NCBI RefSeq assembly: GCF_001696535.1
Contig: NZ_MBQE01000002.1
Location: 496,001-560,000 of the forward strand
From: Stappia indica
Lineage (GTDB): Bacteria; Pseudomonadota; Alphaproteobacteria; Rhizobiales; Stappiaceae
Length of the DNA stretch: 64,000 nucleotides
Direction of reading: 5' to 3'
The number at the start of each line of letters is the position of its first letter. The stretch's first letter is position 1. A model generated the notes under the pieces. It ran no database searches and was not told the DNA's origin. It saw only the letters and a program-made list of their open reading frames with translations. Below are positions 34,336-41,903 of the stretch, piece after piece. A program made the translations under genes and the position numbers.

Positions 34336-35196
34336 TCAGCCCGCCTTTCGCCTCTGTGGGGCGGCGCGCTTCGCCCCGCGCTTCTTTCCGGGCTTCTTCT
34401 GGCCGGCCGTCTTCTGCTTGTCGGCGGCGGCCGCGCTTTCGCGCAGCGCTTCCATCAGGTCGACCACCTTGCCCTTGGCTTCGGCCTTCGGTTTCGGGAT
34501 CTCGCGCCCCTCGGCCTTGGCCTTGACCAGCTCGGCCAGCGCCGCGTCGTAGCGGTCGTCGAAGGCGGCGGGATCGAAACTGCCGGTCTTGGTCTCGATG
34601 ATGTGCTTTGCCAGCGAACGCATCTCGCCCTTGATGGTGACATCGGGCAGGTCGTCGAAGGCCTCGTCTGCCGACCGCACCTCGTAGTCGAAATGCAGGG
34701 TATGGCCGAGCAAGCCGCAGCCGCGCGGGCGGATCAGCATGGTGCGCACCCGCCGGAACAGCACCGCCCGGGCGAGCGCCGCCACCTTCTTGCGGCGCAT
34801 GCCCTCGCGGATCAGCGCGAAGGCCTCCTCGTCGGCCTCGTCCGCGGGCTTCAGGAAATAGGGCTTGTCGAAATAGACCGTGTCGACGTCGTCGCAGGCG
34901 ATGAACTCGCAGATCTCCAGCGTCTTGTCGCCCTTCGGCACGGCTCCGGCGATGTCGTCCGGCTCCAGCACCACATAGGTGTCCTTCGCCGTCTCGTAGC
35001 CCTTCACCTGGTCGTCGCGCTCCACCGGCTTGCCGGTCTCCTCGTCGACGAATTCCCGGCGCAGGCGGTTGCCGCTCTTGCGGTTCACGTAGTGGAACGA
35101 GATCCGCTCGGAGGTCGTCGCGGCGGAATAGAGCGCGATGCCGCAGGACAGCTCGCCGACGCCGAGATGCCCCTTCCAGATGGCCCGTCCCGTCAT
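34336..35196 (-). CDS. ku: Non-homologous end joining protein Ku (second copy)
   Basis: The ATG at 35196 has GGGAGAG upstream and gives 286 residues. The core pattern (WKGHLGVGELSCGIALYSA, RREFVDEETGKPVERDDQVKGY, AKHIIETKTGSFDPAAFDDRY) is that of Ku, followed by a very basic Lys/Arg-rich tail. It differs widely from the other copy, so the duplication is old. It is 3 bp upstream of ligD and 31 bp downstream of otsA on the same strand. Shared transcription with both is likely. Confidence 0.94.
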   Translation of the reverse strand: MTGRAIWKGHLGVGELSCGIALYSAATTSERISFHYVNRKSGNRLRREFVDEETGKPVERDDQVKGYETAKDTYVVLEPDDIAGAVPKGDKTLEICEFIACDDVDTVYFDKPYFLKPADEADEEAFALIREGMRRKKVAALARAVLFRRVRTMLIRPRGCGLLGHTLHFDYEVRSADEAFDDLPDVTIKGEMRSLAKHIIETKTGSFDPAAFDDRYDAALAELVKAKAEGREIPKPKAEAKGKVVDLMEALRESAAAADKQKTAGQKKPGKKRGAKRAAPQRRKAG

Positions 35197-35227
35197 GTGC
35201 CGCTCTCCCTGATTGCTTCGGGTACGC

Positions 35228-36754
35228 TCATGAGGGCGCCTGCTGCGGGCGCCTGGCGCTGTTTCCCTCATCGCCGAGGGCCGCGAGGAAGGCTTCCAGC
35301 CAGGCGCGGGAATCGTGCCGCATCACATGGTCGAGCAGCGCCTCGTGCCGGCTCCGTCGCTCGTCGAGCGGCATGGTCAGCGCCTGGTAGAGCTTATGCG
35401 CCATGTCGTCGATGTCGTAGGGGTTGACGATCAGCGCCTCGCGCATCTCCTCCGCCGCGCCGGCAAAGCGCGACAGCACCAGCACGCCCGGATCCTCCGG
35501 GTCCTGCGCCGCCACATATTCCTTGGCGACCAGGTTCATGCCGTCACGCAAGGGCGTGACAAAACCGACCTGGCTGCCGCGCAGCAGCGGGGCCAGCTTG
35601 GCGCGGTCGACGCTGCGATGGATGTAGCGGATCGGCGTCCAGTTGAAGTCGGCGAGCCGGCCGTTGATCGAGCCGACCAGCGCCTCCAGCTCGGCGCGGA
35701 TGTCGCCATAGGCGTCCACCTCCTCGCGGGTCGGCGGGGCGACCTGCAGATAGGTCACCGACTTTTCCAGCTCCGGATGCTGCGCCATCAGCTTGTCGAA
35801 GGCCTTCAGCCGTTCCGGTAGGCCCTTGGAATAGTCGAGCCGGTCGACGCCGATGATCTGGCGGCGGCCGAGCACCTGCCGGCGCATCAGGTCGATCAGC
35901 ACCTCGTCGTCCGCCTCGCGGGTCATGGCGGCGAAGCCCTTGGCGTCGATGCCGATGGGGAAGCGGTCGATCGTCACCGTGCGGTCGCCGACGCGGAAGT
36001 GGATGTCGTCGAGCTGCACCGCGGCGCTGTGCTCGGCGAGATAAGCCTTCAGGTTGCTCGCATCGGCCTGGGTCTGGAAGCCGATCACGTCGTAATCCAG
36101 CAGCGCCTCGACCAGTTCGGCATGGTTGGGTGCGGCGAACAGGATGTCGGGCGAGGGGAAGGGGATGTGCAGGAAGAAGCCGATCCGCTGGCGGCAGCCG
36201 ACCTTGCGCAGGAAGCCGGCCAGCGGGATCAGGTGATAGTCGTGCACCCAGACGAGGTCGTCGTCCTTCAGGAAGGGGCTGAGCTGGCGCGCGAAGGTCT
36301 CGTTGACCCGCTGATAGCTCTCGTAGAAGGCCGGCCGGTAGTCGACGAGATCGAGCCGGTAGTGGAACAGCGGCCACAGCACGCTGTTGGCATAGCCGAG
36401 ATAGTAGTTGGCAACGTCCTCCGGCGACAGCGGCGCGGTCACCTGCTCCGCCGGGCCGACCCGCTCCACCTGCACCTCGCCCCCCGTCACACCGTCCGGG
36501 GCGCCGTTCCAGCCGAACCAGATGCCTTCGCGCTCCTTCAGCGTCTCGGCCAGCCCGACGGCGAGGCCGCCGGCCTGTCCGGTGTTGCGCAGATTGGCGA
36601 CGCGGTTGGAAACGACGACCAGCCGGCCGCTCCCCGCGTCGTCGCCGATCTCTTCCAGGCGGGGCGGCGCATCGGGCGCGGCGGCAGCGCCGGCAAGGGC
36701 CGCGGGAAGGCCGCCCGGGGGAACGGGCGATGTCGGGCTCGAAAGATGGGTCAT
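35228..36754 (-). CDS. otsA: Alpha,alpha-trehalose-phosphate synthase (UDP-forming)
   Basis: The 508-residue protein has a 40-residue nonconserved N-terminus, then the OtsA start [60 protein letters not shown] and [15 protein letters not shown] follow, all signature segments of the GT20 fold that bind UDP-glucose and glucose-6-phosphate. It makes trehalose-6-phosphate for compatible-solute synthesis. No otsB is adjacent. It heads the otsA-ku-ligD unit behind a perfect EcfG-type promoter. Confidence 0.95.
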   Translation of the reverse strand: MTHLSSPTSPVPPGGLPAALAGAAAAPDAPPRLEEIGDDAGSGRLVVVSNRVANLRNTGQAGGLAVGLAETLKEREGIWFGWNGAPDGVTGGEVQVERVGPAEQVTAPLSPEDVANYYLGYANSVLWPLFHYRLDLVDYRPAFYESYQRVNETFARQLSPFLKDDDLVWVHDYHLIPLAGFLRKVGCRQRIGFFLHIPFPSPDILFAAPNHAELVEALLDYDVIGFQTQADASNLKAYLAEHSAAVQLDDIHFRVGDRTVTIDRFPIGIDAKGFAAMTREADDEVLIDLMRRQVLGRRQIIGVDRLDYSKGLPERLKAFDKLMAQHPELEKSVTYLQVAPPTREEVDAYGDIRAELEALVGSINGRLADFNWTPIRYIHRSVDRAKLAPLLRGSQVGFVTPLRDGMNLVAKEYVAAQDPEDPGVLVLSRFAGAAEEMREALIVNPYDIDDMAHKLYQALTMPLDERRSRHEALLDHVMRHDSRAWLEAFLAALGDEGNSARRPQQAPS

Positions 36755-36801
36755 GGAGCGGAGCTTCCTGCTGGAGCTGGCGGATGTCTGGTCGCACGAC
36801 C

Positions 36802-36827
36802 AACGCCGCCGGCGGCCGATTTGTTCC
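36802..36827 (-). promoter_or_regulatory. EcfG-type promoter of the otsA-ku-ligD unit
   Basis: On the minus strand GGAAC (36823-36827) and CGTT (36802-36805) are 17 bp apart, a perfect consensus, 47 bp upstream of the otsA start. No separate match was seen upstream of the second ku gene. Confidence 0.8.
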
Positions 36828-36866
36828 GGCCGTCGGCCGCCTTCGGCGGCCGCCTTTCGGGTGCGG

Positions 36867-37103
36867 TCAGGGCACCCTGTCGGTGAGGCCGGTCGCGCCG
36901 TCGTGGCCGGCGCAATGGGCGCAGCAATAGATCGTGCCGTCCTTTTCGACGCCGTGGCCGATCACCCGGCAGCTGCAATGCGCGCAGGTCGGCGCGAGCG
37001 TCTGGACGGCGCATTCGAAGCTGTCGAAGACGTAGCTCTTGCCCGCCATCGTCACCTCGAACGACTTGTCGTACTCGTTTCCGCATTGGTGGCACGTGCC
37101 CAT
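36867..37103 (-). CDS. Small metallothionein-like cysteine protein
   Basis: The 78-residue protein contains nine cysteines (C4, C7, C31, C40, C43, C45, C60, C61, C64) and several histidines. The C-terminal half, CAHCSCRVIGHGVEKDGTIY followed by CCAHCA, has the spacing of the bacterial SmtA-type metallothionein. The first half has a CHQC zinc-knuckle start. It probably binds zinc or another soft metal in the cytoplasm. AAGGAGA precedes the ATG, and an EcfG-type promoter lies 33 bp upstream. It could also be a zinc-ribbon regulator. Confidence 0.75.
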   Translation of the reverse strand: MGTCHQCGNEYDKSFEVTMAGKSYVFDSFECAVQTLAPTCAHCSCRVIGHGVEKDGTIYCCAHCAGHDGATGLTDRVP

Positions 37104-37135
37104 GGGGGTCTCCTTTTCTCGCTTGTCGCCTTTCG

Positions 37136-37160
37136 AACAGGCGGCACGCCGCGAGGTTCC
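37136..37160 (-). promoter_or_regulatory. EcfG-type promoter of the metallothionein-like gene
   Basis: On the minus strand GGAAC (37156-37160) and TGTT (37136-37139) are 16 bp apart. It is divergent from the next promoter. Confidence 0.68.
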
Positions 37161-37194
37161 GGTTACCGCGAGAAAAACCCGTCCGACCGCCGGT

Positions 37195-37219
37195 GGAACA
37201 TTGTCCGGCCCCGGCGGTT
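37195..37219 (+). promoter_or_regulatory. EcfG-type promoter of the acidic 100-residue gene
   Basis: GGAAC at 37195-37199 and GGTT at 37216-37219 are 16 bp apart, 73 bp upstream of the ATG. Confidence 0.62.
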
Positions 37220-37292
37220 GATAGAGAGAAAGGCCCGGCGGCGCGGTTCGCCGGGCCGGTCGTTTTCGCCAACAGTCTTGAGGAGACGCGAC

Positions 37293-37595
37293 ATGGATCC
37301 GCTGAAGAAACCCGCCCGCCCGGTTGAGCAGGATGCTGCCGACGAGGCACCCGGGCTCGAGCAGCAGGACTGGGAGGAGCTGGAAGGCGCGGCGCCCTTC
37401 ACCGACCGGGTGCCGGCGGATCCGAACGGCCGCCCGCTTGCCGAACTGCCGCTGGACGAGCCGGACGGCGAGCTGCCGGGCGAGGAGGCCGACAACCCCT
37501 ACCAGCGCAGCGACGAGGCCTTGCCGGACGACGAGGCCGAGGCGGTTCTGCGCCGCAATCCCTCGCGCGAGGGCGGGCGCTTCGACGAGGTCTGA
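37293..37595 (+). CDS. Acidic, probably disordered hypothetical protein
   Basis: The ATG at 37293 follows GAGGAGA and gives 100 residues rich in Asp, Glu and Pro. There is no signal peptide or membrane segment, and the composition suggests intrinsic disorder, as in hydrophilin-like stress proteins. It lies behind an EcfG-type promoter. No family is recognised. Confidence 0.68.
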   Translation: MDPLKKPARPVEQDAADEAPGLEQQDWEELEGAAPFTDRVPADPNGRPLAELPLDEPDGELPGEEADNPYQRSDEALPDDEAEAVLRRNPSREGGRFDEV

Positions 37596-37617
37596 GCGCC
37601 CAGCGTTCAGCCGCGAT

Positions 37618-37643
37618 GGAACAACCCGGCCCGTTGCCGCGTT
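37618..37643 (+). promoter_or_regulatory. EcfG-type promoter of a 24-residue membrane peptide
   Basis: GGAAC at 37618-37622 and CGTT at 37640-37643 are 17 bp apart, a perfect consensus, 33 bp upstream of the GTG at 37677. Confidence 0.78.
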
Positions 37644-37676
37644 GAGTGGTCAGTTCCAGCAACGAGGAGACATTCC

Positions 37677-37751
37677 GTGCATAGCATCATCTATCTCGTC
37701 GGCCTTGTCGTGGTCGTTGTCGCCATTCTCTCCTTCCTCGGCCTCGGCTGA
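37677..37751 (+). CDS. 24-residue single-span membrane peptide
   Basis: GTG at 37677 is preceded by GAGGAG and encodes 24 residues: a short polar start (MHSIIY), a run of Val/Leu/Ile and a Gly-rich end (FLGLG). The whole peptide is one membrane helix. Three things support a real gene: a perfect EcfG-type promoter at the right distance, the ribosome-binding site, and a stop immediately after the hydrophobic run. I recall similar tiny peptides in other alphaproteobacteria but cannot verify this here. It may be co-transcribed with the gene at 37808. Confidence 0.7.
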   Translation: MHSIIYLVGLVVVVVAILSFLGLG

Positions 37752-37807
37752 GGCCGGACGCGCGCGCCAGCCCCTTTCGGCGCCCCTGCGCGGCTGCCGG
37801 AGAGGAC

Positions 37808-38110
37808 ATGACCACCGTCAACGAAGGAAACAGGATGGACGAGGACCAGAAGAGACGAACCGAACCGATCGAAGTGGCGCCGGGCAGGGCGCGTCAGGGC
37901 ACGGGCTCTCCCCGCATCCTGATCCTGCTGGTGGTGTCGCTCGTGCTGGCCCTGATCGCCTGGTGGGGCCTCGACATCTATCGGGAAGCCGCTCTGGCGC
38001 CGGACGAACCGGCGGCCGAGGCGACATCCGGCGGTGAGCGTTACGAGCCCTCGTCTCCGGTTCTGCCGGACGAAACGCTGAGGCGCGAGCCGGAGGGCGC
38101 GACCGAATAG
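37808..38110 (+). CDS. Small single-span membrane protein
   Basis: The 100-residue protein has a polar N-terminus of about 35 residues, one membrane helix (residues 37-55, ILILLVVSLVLALIAWWGL) and an acidic periplasmic tail. GGAGAGG precedes the ATG. It is 56 bp downstream of the 24-residue peptide gene and shares its strand, so the same stress promoter may drive it. No family is recognised. Confidence 0.68.
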   Translation: MTTVNEGNRMDEDQKRRTEPIEVAPGRARQGTGSPRILILLVVSLVLALIAWWGLDIYREAALAPDEPAAEATSGGERYEPSSPVLPDETLRREPEGATE

Positions 38111-38138
38111 GTCGCCCTTTCTCTGGCACTTCCGGCAG

Positions 38139-38175
38139 GCCGGCGGCGGGAAACCCGCCGCTGGCTATATTTTCG
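38139..38175 (+). terminator. Convergent terminator
   Basis: A 12-bp stem with one G-T pair surrounds an AAA loop (GGCGGCGGG-AAA-CCCGCCGC at its core) and is followed by TATATTTTCG. It ends the plus-strand transcript and overlaps the last codon of the convergent BON gene. Confidence 0.7.
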
Positions 38176-38443
38176 ATCCCCACACGCCGATGATATTGCG
38201 AACGTGGCGCACGCCCGGAATCCCGCGCGCTATCTGCGAGCAGCGGGTGATTTCCTGTGCGCTCGCCACCGTTCCGGCGAGGGTGACGCCGCCATGGTCG
38301 GCGGTCACCACCACGTCGGAGGCGTCGACGGTCCCGTCATTCGCCAGGGCCGAGGCCACTTCCGCCTCCAGCTCGGTCGAGGCCGAGCGCTGGGAGAGGA
38401 ATTCGGGAGGCTTCCCGAAAAAACGCCTGTCCTTTTGAACCAT
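38165..38443 (-). CDS. Small BON-domain protein
   Basis: The 92-residue protein consists almost entirely of one BON domain (residues 24-88: LEAEVASALANDGTVDASDV, GGVTLAGTV, GIPGVRHVRN). There is no signal peptide. BON domains bind phospholipid surfaces and are common in envelope-stress proteins. It follows the DUF3008 gene by 10 bp and is probably transcribed with it. Confidence 0.85.
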   Translation of the reverse strand: MVQKDRRFFGKPPEFLSQRSASTELEAEVASALANDGTVDASDVVVTADHGGVTLAGTVASAQEITRCSQIARGIPGVRHVRNIIGVWGSKI

Positions 38444-38453
38444 GCCCCGTCTC

Positions 38454-38642
38454 CTAGGACTTGGACACGTGTTCGGGCTTCCCCTTGCGAGAGGTGGACG
38501 CCAGCTCTTCGAGTTCCTTCTCGGTCATGGAGTCCACCATTTCCCGGGACGCGCCCTTCAGGTCGCTCTTGTCGGTCTCGCCGCGTTTCGCCGAAAGGGC
38601 GGCACCGGCAGCCTTCTGCTGGGACTTGGATTTCGCGGGCAT
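38454..38642 (-). CDS. DUF3008-family small basic protein
   Basis: The 62-residue protein matches DUF3008: MPAKSKSQQKAAGAAL at the start and a C-terminal SREMVDSMTEKELEELAST. GGGAGA precedes the ATG. These hydrophilic proteins have no known function and often occur near stress genes. An EcfG-type promoter lies upstream. Confidence 0.85.
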   Translation of the reverse strand: MPAKSKSQQKAAGAALSAKRGETDKSDLKGASREMVDSMTEKELEELASTSRKGKPEHVSKS

Positions 38643-38676
38643 CTGTCGTCTCCCATCCGATTTGTGACAGCCTTTC

Positions 38677-38701
38677 AACTGCCTTCGGGCGGGAATGTTC
38701 C
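38677..38701 (-). promoter_or_regulatory. EcfG-type promoter of the DUF3008-BON pair
   Basis: On the minus strand GGAAC (38697-38701) is followed after 16 bp by AGTT (38677-38680), 34 bp upstream of the start. Confidence 0.62.
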
Positions 38702-38900
38702 CGGATGCGGCAGGCGAACATTTGGCAGTCCCGGCAGTTGTGGTCCCCGATGCAATCGCAAAGCCGCAGCTGCAAAGCCGCAGCCGCAAAGACGCAACCG
38801 GACATACGGGGGATGCCGCCATGCGCATCGTCAACACACGCCCGCACCGGGCAGGGCCGCCGCTTCGCCAGGACGGATCCCGGCGGAGGGACACCTGCCG

Positions 38901-39944
38901 ATGACCGTGCATTCCTCTCCGATTGCCCTCGGCAGTTTCGCTCAGCGGCTGATCGCGGTCGCCCTCCTTGTCGTTGCCGCCCTGACGCTGTGGTACCTGC
39001 GCAGCCTGGTCCTTCTGGTCTTTGCCGCCATCCTCTTCGCCATCGTCCTGCGCAGCCTCGCCGATCTCCTGGCGCGGCCGACGGGCCTCGGCGAGGGCTC
39101 GTCCTTCGTCGTCGCCACCGTTGCGGCGATGCTGACCATCGTGCTCTTCGTCGCGGTGCTCGGCACCCAGCTGCAGGCGCAGCTGCTGGAACTGCGCGAC
39201 CGGTTGCCGGAGCTGCTGGCGCCGGTGGAGGACTGGCTCGGCAGCGGCGATGTTGGCGAATGGCTGGTCGAGCGCGCGGAAGCGATGGTCTCGGAAGGGG
39301 CGGTGATGAGCCGCATCGCCGGCCTCTCCGGCTGGGCCGTTACCCTGCTCGCCAACGTGGTTCTGGTCGCGGCGGCCGGGCTTTACATCGGCTTCCGGCC
39401 GGATCTTTACCGCGGCGGGCTGCTGATGCTGTTTCCGCGCCGCTCGCGCCAGGGCGCCGCCGTCACCATGGATGCGCTGGGCTCGGCGCTGCAGCGCTGG
39501 CTGATGGGGCAGCTCGCCTCCATGCTGGTGGTCGGCACGCTGATCTTCCTGGGCCTGTGGGCCATCGGGATCGAGGCGGCGCTGGCGCTCGCCTTCATCG
39601 CCGGCATCCTGGAGTTCATCCCCTTCTTCGGCCCGGTCCTGGCGCTTGCGCCGGCCGTCGCGCTGGCCCTTGCGGTCGACACGACGACGGCGATCTGGGT
39701 CCTGCTGCTCTATCTCGCGGTCCAGCAGTTCGAAGGCAACGTGCTCAACCCGCTGATCCAGCAGCAGGCGGTCTCGCTGCCGCCGGCGGTGACGATGTTC
39801 GCGCTGCTCGCCTTCGGCGTTCTGTTCGGGCCTCTGGGCGTATTGCTGGCGACCCCGCTTGCCGTCGTCTGCCTGGTCGTGGTCAAGCAGGTCTGGGTCG
39901 GCCGCGTGCTGGGGGAGCCCGTCTCCCTTCCGGGAAAAGAGTGA
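38901..39944 (+). CDS. AI-2E family membrane transporter (PerM/TqsA type)
   Basis: The ATG at 38901 gives 347 residues. It has two N-terminal membrane helices, a polar helical stretch (about 85-150) and five or six further helices, with the family block GILEFIPFFGPVLA and QQFEGNVLNPLIQQQAVSLPP. Members export small molecules or act as ion-coupled exporters, and the substrate is unknown. GGAGGG lies 11 bases upstream. No EcfG-type promoter was found in front of it. Confidence 0.88.
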   Translation: MTVHSSPIALGSFAQRLIAVALLVVAALTLWYLRSLVLLVFAAILFAIVLRSLADLLARPTGLGEGSSFVVATVAAMLTIVLFVAVLGTQLQAQLLELRDRLPELLAPVEDWLGSGDVGEWLVERAEAMVSEGAVMSRIAGLSGWAVTLLANVVLVAAAGLYIGFRPDLYRGGLLMLFPRRSRQGAAVTMDALGSALQRWLMGQLASMLVVGTLIFLGLWAIGIEAALALAFIAGILEFIPFFGPVLALAPAVALALAVDTTTAIWVLLLYLAVQQFEGNVLNPLIQQQAVSLPPAVTMFALLAFGVLFGPLGVLLATPLAVVCLVVVKQVWVGRVLGEPVSLPGKE

Positions 39945-39952
39945 GAGACGCG

Positions 39953-39977
39953 GGAACAAGCGGAGCTCGACAGGGTT
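39953..39977 (+). promoter_or_regulatory. EcfG-type promoter of the Pro-rich small gene
   Basis: GGAAC at 39953-39957 and GGTT at 39974-39977 are 16 bp apart. The expected transcript start would leave a leader of only about 12 bases before the ATG at 39996. Confidence 0.6.
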
Positions 39978-39995
39978 ATGCAGGAGGAGGCAGCC

Positions 39996-40205
39996 ATGAC
40001 CACCGGAAATCCCAGTTTCGGAAATTCCAGTTTTGGAAATCCCAGCCCCGGAAGTCCCGGGACCCCGCGTCCCGAGCCGGGGCCGCCACCATCGCCGACG
40101 CCCTTTCCCCCGCCCCCGGTGCGCGAGCCGGATCCCGGCCGCCTGCCGGACGAGGATCCCTTGCCCAACCCGGACGAAACCGACAATCCGCCGCAGCATG
40201 CGTGA
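39996..40205 (+). CDS. Small Pro/Gly/Ser-rich hypothetical protein
   Basis: The 69-residue protein begins with short repeats of the type NPSFG/NSSFG and continues with a proline-rich, then acidic, tail. AGGAGGAGG lies just upstream of the ATG at 39996. An earlier in-frame ATG at 39978 would start at the -10 element of the promoter and was rejected. It is probably disordered. No function is known. Confidence 0.62.
   Translation: MTTGNPSFGNSSFGNPSPGSPGTPRPEPGPPPSPTPFPPPPVREPDPGRLPDEDPLPNPDETDNPPQHA
40005..40049 (+). repeat. Three 15-bp tandem repeats coding G-N-x-S-x
   Basis: Units at 40005-40019, 40020-40034 and 40035-40049 share the core GGAAAT(T/C)CCAG, and a fourth, decayed unit follows. 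They make up the N-terminal repeat of the small protein. Confidence 0.65.
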
Positions 40206-40315
40206 GATGAGGCGCGGGGAATCCCCGTCCGCCGACGCAGCCCTATCATCATCTGCTCCCCGCTATGGCGGCTGAGCATGGCGCCGGAAAGGGCGCACAG
40301 GAATGCAGGACCGAC

Positions 40316-40549
40316 ATGACCTTTGATGACGAGAATTCCAGAAAGGGCCAGTCCGGCCAGTACAGGGGGGCTCACAGGGGGGCTCCACCCAGCCCGCTCG
40401 GCGGGCGGTATTTCGCCGACCTGCTGAAAAACGTCGAGAACGAGCCCGTGCCGGACCGGCTGCTCGACCTTGCAAGGCAGCTGGAGCAGGCGCTCGCCGA
40501 GCGCGGCGACAAGCCCGGCAAGGAGAGCGGCGGGTCGGACGAGAGATGA
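40316..40549 (+). CDS. NepR-like anti-sigma factor (orphan)
   Basis: The ATG at 40316 (AGGA upstream) gives 77 residues. The central helices contain the NepR signature ENEPVPDRLLDLARQLEQAL, the region that binds sigma EcfG or the PhyR mimic. The flanks are polar and disordered, as in known NepR proteins. NepR sequesters EcfG until phosphorylated PhyR removes it. Here neither a sigma gene nor phyR is adjacent, unlike the classical locus, so this may be a second copy. No EcfG-type promoter was found directly upstream. Confidence 0.75.
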   Translation: MTFDDENSRKGQSGQYRGAHRGAPPSPLGGRYFADLLKNVENEPVPDRLLDLARQLEQALAERGDKPGKESGGSDER

Positions 40550-40595
40550 AGCGGGGCGGGCCTTGAGGCCCGTTCCGCGTTCTGCCCCCGTTTCG

Positions 40596-40620
40596 GGAAC
40601 AATCCGGCCCGCGAGGCGTT
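40596..40620 (+). promoter_or_regulatory. EcfG-type promoter of the ctaG-like gene
   Basis: GGAAC at 40596-40600 and CGTT at 40617-40620 are 16 bp apart, a perfect consensus, 27 bp upstream of the ATG. It places an oxidase-assembly gene in the stress regulon. Confidence 0.78.
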
Positions 40621-40647
40621 TCGGTTTCGATCGCGAGGGGAACCGAC

Positions 40648-41403
40648 ATGCCAGACGTCTATTGCGGACCGGCGCCAGCGCCGCAAACCTTGTTGCTCGC
40701 GTGGAATTTCGATCCGCTCGCCCTGGCGCTCTGCGCGGCGATCCTCGGGATCCACGCGGCATCCGGTCGGCGGGATGGCCAGCGGGGTGATCGGAGGGAC
40801 TGCCGGTCGATGGCCCTTGCCGGCACCGGCGTGCTGGCCTTGCTGTTTCTCTCGCCTCTCTGCGCGCTCACCGTTTCGCTGTTTTCCGCCCGCGTCGCCC
40901 ATCACGCCCTGTTGATCGGCGTTGTCGCGCCCCTGCTGGCGCTGGCCTTTCGCGGGGTTCGTTTCCCTGCGCCCTCCCTGCCGCTCAGCGCCCTGACCGG
41001 GCTCAACGCGCTGCTGCTTTGGTTCTGGCACGTGCCCCAGGTCTACGAGGTGGCCATCGTCGGTGCGCTGCCCTACTGGACCATGCAGCTCAGCCTGCTG
41101 GGTGCCGCCTTCGCCCTGTGGCGCGCGGCGCTCGCGCCTGCCGCCCATCCGGGCTCGGCGATCTTCGCCCTGCTGGCGACCATGGTGCAGATGGGCATGC
41201 TCGGCGCCCTGCTCACCTTCGCCCGCTCCCCGCTTTACGTCCCGCATCTCGGCACCACCCAGGCCTTCGGCCTGTCGCCGCTGGCCGACCAGCAGCTCGC
41301 CGGGCTGATCATGTGGGTCCCCGCCTCGCTGCCCTATCTGGTGGCGGCGCTGCTGCTGCTCTCGGTGCAGCTGGCACCGGCCTCGTCGCGGCGCGTTCGC
41401 TGA
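40648..41403 (+). CDS. ctaG: Cytochrome c oxidase assembly protein, caa3-type CtaG
   Basis: The 251-residue protein has about seven membrane helices and the family landmarks SARVAHHALLIGVVAPLL, FWHVPQVYE and DQQLAGLIMWVPASLPYLV, whose His and Trp residues are conserved. This CtaG family helps copper delivery to heme-copper oxidases. It is distinct from the Cox11-type CtaG. It is followed, with a one-base overlap, by a HemJ/CopD-like protein and then by oxidase subunits. Confidence 0.88.
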   Translation: MPDVYCGPAPAPQTLLLAWNFDPLALALCAAILGIHAASGRRDGQRGDRRDCRSMALAGTGVLALLFLSPLCALTVSLFSARVAHHALLIGVVAPLLALAFRGVRFPAPSLPLSALTGLNALLLWFWHVPQVYEVAIVGALPYWTMQLSLLGAAFALWRAALAPAAHPGSAIFALLATMVQMGMLGALLTFARSPLYVPHLGTTQAFGLSPLADQQLAGLIMWVPASLPYLVAALLLLSVQLAPASSRRVR

Positions 41404-41903
41404 TGCTGATGCTGTGGGTCAAGGGGCTGCACATCGCCGCCATCGCCGTCTGGGTCGCCGGGCTCGTCTGCCTGCCCGGCCTCTACCTGAGGCGCGCCCG
41501 GGTCGGCCACGACGCGGCGTTCCACTCCCTGCATGCGACGGTGCGCTACCTCTATGTGGGGATCGTCTCGCCGGCGGCCTTCATCGCCGTGGGCAGCGGC
41601 ACGGCGCTGATCTTCCTGCAGCAGGCCTTTGCGCCTTGGTTCCAGCTCAAGCTCGTCTTCGTCGGCGTGCTGGTGGTCCTGCACATTCTCACGGGGGCGG
41701 TGGTGATCGGCCTGTTCCGGCGCGGCGGCGAGTATTCGCTGTCTCGCGGCCTGGTCGCGATGACGGCGGTGATCACCACCGCCGCGGTCATTCTGGTGGT
41801 GGTGCTGGCCAAGCCCGACCTTCAGGGCCTGCTGCCGCAGGCCCTGTCGGAGCCCGGCGCCCTTAAGCGCCTTGTGGGCGAGTTCAATCCTTTTCGGAGA
41901 TGA
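41403..41903 (+). CDS. HemJ/CopD-like integral membrane protein
   Basis: The ATG at 41403 overlaps the ctaG stop by one base and gives 166 residues with four hydrophobic segments. It starts LWVKGLHIAAIAVWVAGLVCLP, the His/Trp pattern shared by HemJ-type protoporphyrinogen oxidases and CopD copper proteins. The later KLVFVGVLVVLHILTG is also typical. Next to oxidase genes, a heme- or copper-related role is likely. I cannot separate the two possibilities by eye. Confidence 0.72.
   Translation: MLMLWVKGLHIAAIAVWVAGLVCLPGLYLRRARVGHDAAFHSLHATVRYLYVGIVSPAAFIAVGSGTALIFLQQAFAPWFQLKLVFVGVLVVLHILTGAVVIGLFRRGGEYSLSRGLVAMTAVITTAAVILVVVLAKPDLQGLLPQALSEPGALKRLVGEFNPFRR

Noticed and set aside
31522-35427. 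Open frame of about 1300 codons on the plus strand across ligD and the second ku
   Set aside because: It is antisense to two clear NHEJ genes and its translation has no family features. Long antisense frames are expected at this G+C content.
38821-38904. 27-codon frame whose stop overlaps the AI-2E transporter start
   Set aside because: It could be a leader peptide, but it has no good ribosome-binding site and only Arg-rich sequence.
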